Shown here: positions 62,158 through 64,000 of the stretch, piece by piece | How the letters are laid out: each line of letters starts with the position of its first letter | Position numbering within the stretch: position 1 is the stretch's first letter | Origin: Malikia sp. | GTDB lineage: Bacteria; Pseudomonadota; Gammaproteobacteria; Burkholderiales; Burkholderiaceae_C | Direction: 5' to 3' | Assembly: GCF_028687635.1 (NCBI RefSeq) | Contig: NZ_JAQTZS010000014.1 | Span: 1-64,000, forward strand | DNA length: 64,000 nt | Translations under genes and position numbers: made by a program | Notes under the pieces: generated by a model | What the model was told of the DNA's origin: nothing | What the model saw: only the letters and a program-made list of their open reading frames with translations | Databases searched by the model: none

Positions 62158-63111
62158 ATGCTTTCCATCCTGTCTATCACCGGGCCGATCTACCTGGCCG
62201 TGCTGCTCGGCTTTGCCTGCACCCGACTGGGCCTGTTCACCAAGGCGGACATGCGCCTGTTCGGCAAGTTCGTGCTCAATCTGGCGCTGCCGGCGCTGCT
62301 GTTCAACGCGCTGGCGCAGCGCAGCCTCGACGAGATCCTCAATCCGTCCTACCTGCTGGCCTATGCGCTGGCCGCTTTGCTGGTCATCGGGCTGGGCCTG
62401 TTGGCGGTGCGCTGGTTCATGGGCCGATCCTTCAGTTACGCCAGCATGTTCGCGATGGGCATGTCCTGCCCCAACAGCGGCTTTGTCGGTTATCCGGTCC
62501 TGCTGCTGACGCTGGGGTCCTCGGTCGCTGGCGTCGGGCTGGCGCTGTGCATGGTGGTCGAGGTCTTGCTGCTGATCCCGCTGCTGCTGGCAGTGGCCGA
62601 CCTGGAGGGCGACAAGGGCCAGGCCGGGCGGGTCGTGTTCAGGACGGTCAAGGGTCTGGCGCGCAACCCCTTGATCATCGCGCTGGTGGCCGGTCTGCTG
62701 GTCTCGTCGGCGGGCTGGACGCCGCCGCTGGCGGTTTCGCGCACGGTCAGCATGTTCGCCCAGGCCAGCGGTGCGCTGTCGCTGTTCGTGATCGGTGGCA
62801 GCCTGGTCGGCCAGTCAATGCGCGGCATGGGGCTGCCAGTGCTGCAGATCACGCTGGGCAAGCTGGTGCTGCATCCGCTGATCATGCTGGCGGTGCTGAC
62901 CTGGCTGGTGCCGGTGGCAGACCCCCAGCTGCGCACCGCCGTGCTGCTGGTCACCGCCATGCCGATCATGGGCATCTACACCATCCTGTCGCAGCGCCAC
63001 GGCCACGAGGGCATCAGCGCCGCCGCGCAACTGGCCACCACGGCCGCCTCGTTCTTCACGCTCAGCGGCCTGCTCTGGGGGCTCAGGCAGCTGGGCTGGC
63101 TAGCCGCCTAA
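62158..63111 (+). CDS. AEC-family transporter
   Basis: A 317-residue membrane protein with about ten hydrophobic segments. LFGKFVLNLALPALLFNALAQRSL and MGMSCPNSGFVGYPVLLLTLG, with VTAMPIMGIYTILSQRHG near the C terminus, are the auxin-efflux-carrier family signature. Members transport malonate, malate and other carboxylates in bacteria. The start at 62158 is chosen at MLSILSITGPIYLAVLLG; a GTG two codons upstream is possible. Divergent from dctP and convergent with the LysR gene, overlapping its last 12 bases. Confidence 0.8.
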   Translation: MLSILSITGPIYLAVLLGFACTRLGLFTKADMRLFGKFVLNLALPALLFNALAQRSLDEILNPSYLLAYALAALLVIGLGLLAVRWFMGRSFSYASMFAMGMSCPNSGFVGYPVLLLTLGSSVAGVGLALCMVVEVLLLIPLLLAVADLEGDKGQAGRVVFRTVKGLARNPLIIALVAGLLVSSAGWTPPLAVSRTVSMFAQASGALSLFVIGGSLVGQSMRGMGLPVLQITLGKLVLHPLIMLAVLTWLVPVADPQLRTAVLLVTAMPIMGIYTILSQRHGHEGISAAAQLATTAASFFTLSGLLWGLRQLGWLAA

Positions 63112-64000
63112 TACCCGAGCGCACAGTTCGCGCAGCAGCCGGGCTGCCGCCTGCTGGGTCAGCGTGGCCGGGCGCTGTGCGCTCGACGCCAGCGCGACCC
63201 GGGCCCGCAGCGGCGGATCGGTGATGGCGCGCAGCGTGTAGGCCGAGGGTCGGATCGTGTTCGAGGCCGCGTTGCGCGGCAGCACGGCGCAGCCCAGCCC
63301 CTCGGCCACCAGGTCGAGGATGGCCGCCACGCCGTCGATCTCCAGCGTGATGGTCGGCCGCAGGCCCAGGCCGGCCAGTTCGCGCTCGACATGCATGCGG
63401 ATCGCGTTGGGCCGGCTCGGGATCACCAGCGGCAACTTGGCCAGTTCGCGCAGCGCGATCGGCGGCGGCGGCGGGTCTTCCAGCAGGCCGGCGGGCCGCG
63501 CCTGCACCAGCAGCAGTTCCTCCTCGAACAGCGGCAGCATGTCGAGCTCGGGCAGCGGCGCGGCGTCATAGAGCAGGGCCAGGTCGAGCCGGCCCTGGAT
63601 CAGACCCTCCTGCATGCCGGTCGACAGCCCCTCGCTGATCGAGAGACTGGCCTCCGGCAGCTCCAGCCGGAAGGCGCGCGTCAGCGGCACCGCCAGCACC
63701 CGCGCCAGCGTCGGCGGCAGCCCGATCGCGACCCGGCCGGCCAGCGCGCCGCGCACCCGCCCGAGGTCCTCGCGCGCGCGCTCGACCTGGTGCAGGATGC
63801 CGCGCGCATGGTCGAGCAGCAGCTGGCCGGCCTCGGTCGGCGTGGCGCCGCGCCCGTTGCGCAGCAGCAGGTTCTGGCGCAGCTCGACCTCGAGCAGGCG
63901 CACCTGCCGGCTCAGCGCGGGCTGGGCGATGTCCAGGGCATGCGCGGCGCGGGTGAAGCTGCCGAGTTCGGCGACCCGCACGAAGTATTCGAGCTGTTTG
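63100..64000 (-). CDS. LysR-family transcriptional regulator, N terminus cut by window end
   Basis: The frame is open to the window edge and begins there with QLEYFVRVAELGSFTRAAHALDIAQPALSRQVRLLEVEL, the LysR helix-turn-helix. The effector domain has RVAIGLPPTLARVLAVPL and AILDLVAEGLGCAVLPRNAASN. About 300 residues are present, so only a few at the start are missing. Target unknown; it is convergent with the AEC transporter. Confidence 0.9.
   Translation of the reverse strand, partial: KQLEYFVRVAELGSFTRAAHALDIAQPALSRQVRLLEVELRQNLLLRNGRGATPTEAGQLLLDHARGILHQVERAREDLGRVRGALAGRVAIGLPPTLARVLAVPLTRAFRLELPEASLSISEGLSTGMQEGLIQGRLDLALLYDAAPLPELDMLPLFEEELLLVQARPAGLLEDPPPPPIALRELAKLPLVIPSRPNAIRMHVERELAGLGLRPTITLEIDGVAAILDLVAEGLGCAVLPRNAASNTIRPSAYTLRAITDPPLRARVALASSAQRPATLTQQAAARLLRELCARVLGG

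Overview
The window is GC-rich (mostly high-60s percent GC by eye), densely packed and coded on both strands. Gene content (MiaA, beta-CASP nuclease, PaaX-controlled phenylacetate cluster, TRAP and Liv-type transporters, MarR-controlled aromatic hydroxylase) points to a Betaproteobacterium of the order Burkholderiales, probably Comamonadaceae or the Leptothrix/Sphaerotilus group. This placement is inferred from gene families and not from a marker-gene comparison.

Layout. Positions 1-13.8 kb hold housekeeping and envelope genes: the end of etfA, miaA, a Bcr/CflA-type MFS pump, mutL, a DedA protein, an RcnB-like periplasmic protein, a flavin reductase fused to a MarR-like domain, a two-TM potassium channel, a second MFS pump, and a solute-binding protein in tandem with a soluble hybrid histidine kinase. 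A second, membrane-bound paralogous hybrid kinase is divergent from these (13.9-17.3 kb). Positions 17.4-22.2 kb form a lower-GC island: three overlapping genes encoding two complementary-looking N6-adenine methylase proteins and a GIY-YIG/SF2-helicase protein. This restriction-like system matches no named type I recognise. It abuts a tRNA-Gly(CCC) gene and its terminator.

Positions 22.4-27.0 kb hold gabD and a beta-CASP metallo-beta-lactamase gene. Between them sits an IS200/IS605-type element that carries iscB (an RNA-guided HNH/RuvC nuclease) and a structured region that should be its omega RNA. No transposase is present. The iscB frame has no stop codon and runs in frame through the whole of gabD, giving one 963-codon reading frame.

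Positions 27.2-32.2 kb hold a zinc alcohol dehydrogenase and the heat-shock operon grpE-dnaK-dnaJ with a sigma-32-like promoter. Positions 32.3-51.3 kb are a phenylacetate catabolic cluster: paaX, a Liv-type ABC transporter (livH, livM, livG, and a livF that carries an N-terminal hemerythrin domain), a terminator, then paaN-paaG-paaH-paaI-paaK-paaJ, a periplasmic binding protein, a crotonase, paaABCDE and paaF. Uptake, CoA activation (PaaK), epoxidation (PaaABCDE), isomerisation (PaaG), ring-opened aldehyde oxidation (PaaN) and beta-oxidation (PaaF/H/J) are therefore almost all here. The oxepin-CoA hydrolase domain is not seen.

Positions 51.3-64 kb hold a Pat-like protein acetyltransferase, then a MarR-FAD hydroxylase-DUF2783-VOC-fumarylacetoacetase operon for another aromatic compound, then a TRAP transporter operon (dctP-dctQ-dctM) ending in a second MarR gene. 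The MarR pairing suggests that the TRAP system imports the substrate of the hydroxylase operon. An AEC-family transporter and a LysR gene cut by the window edge close the window.
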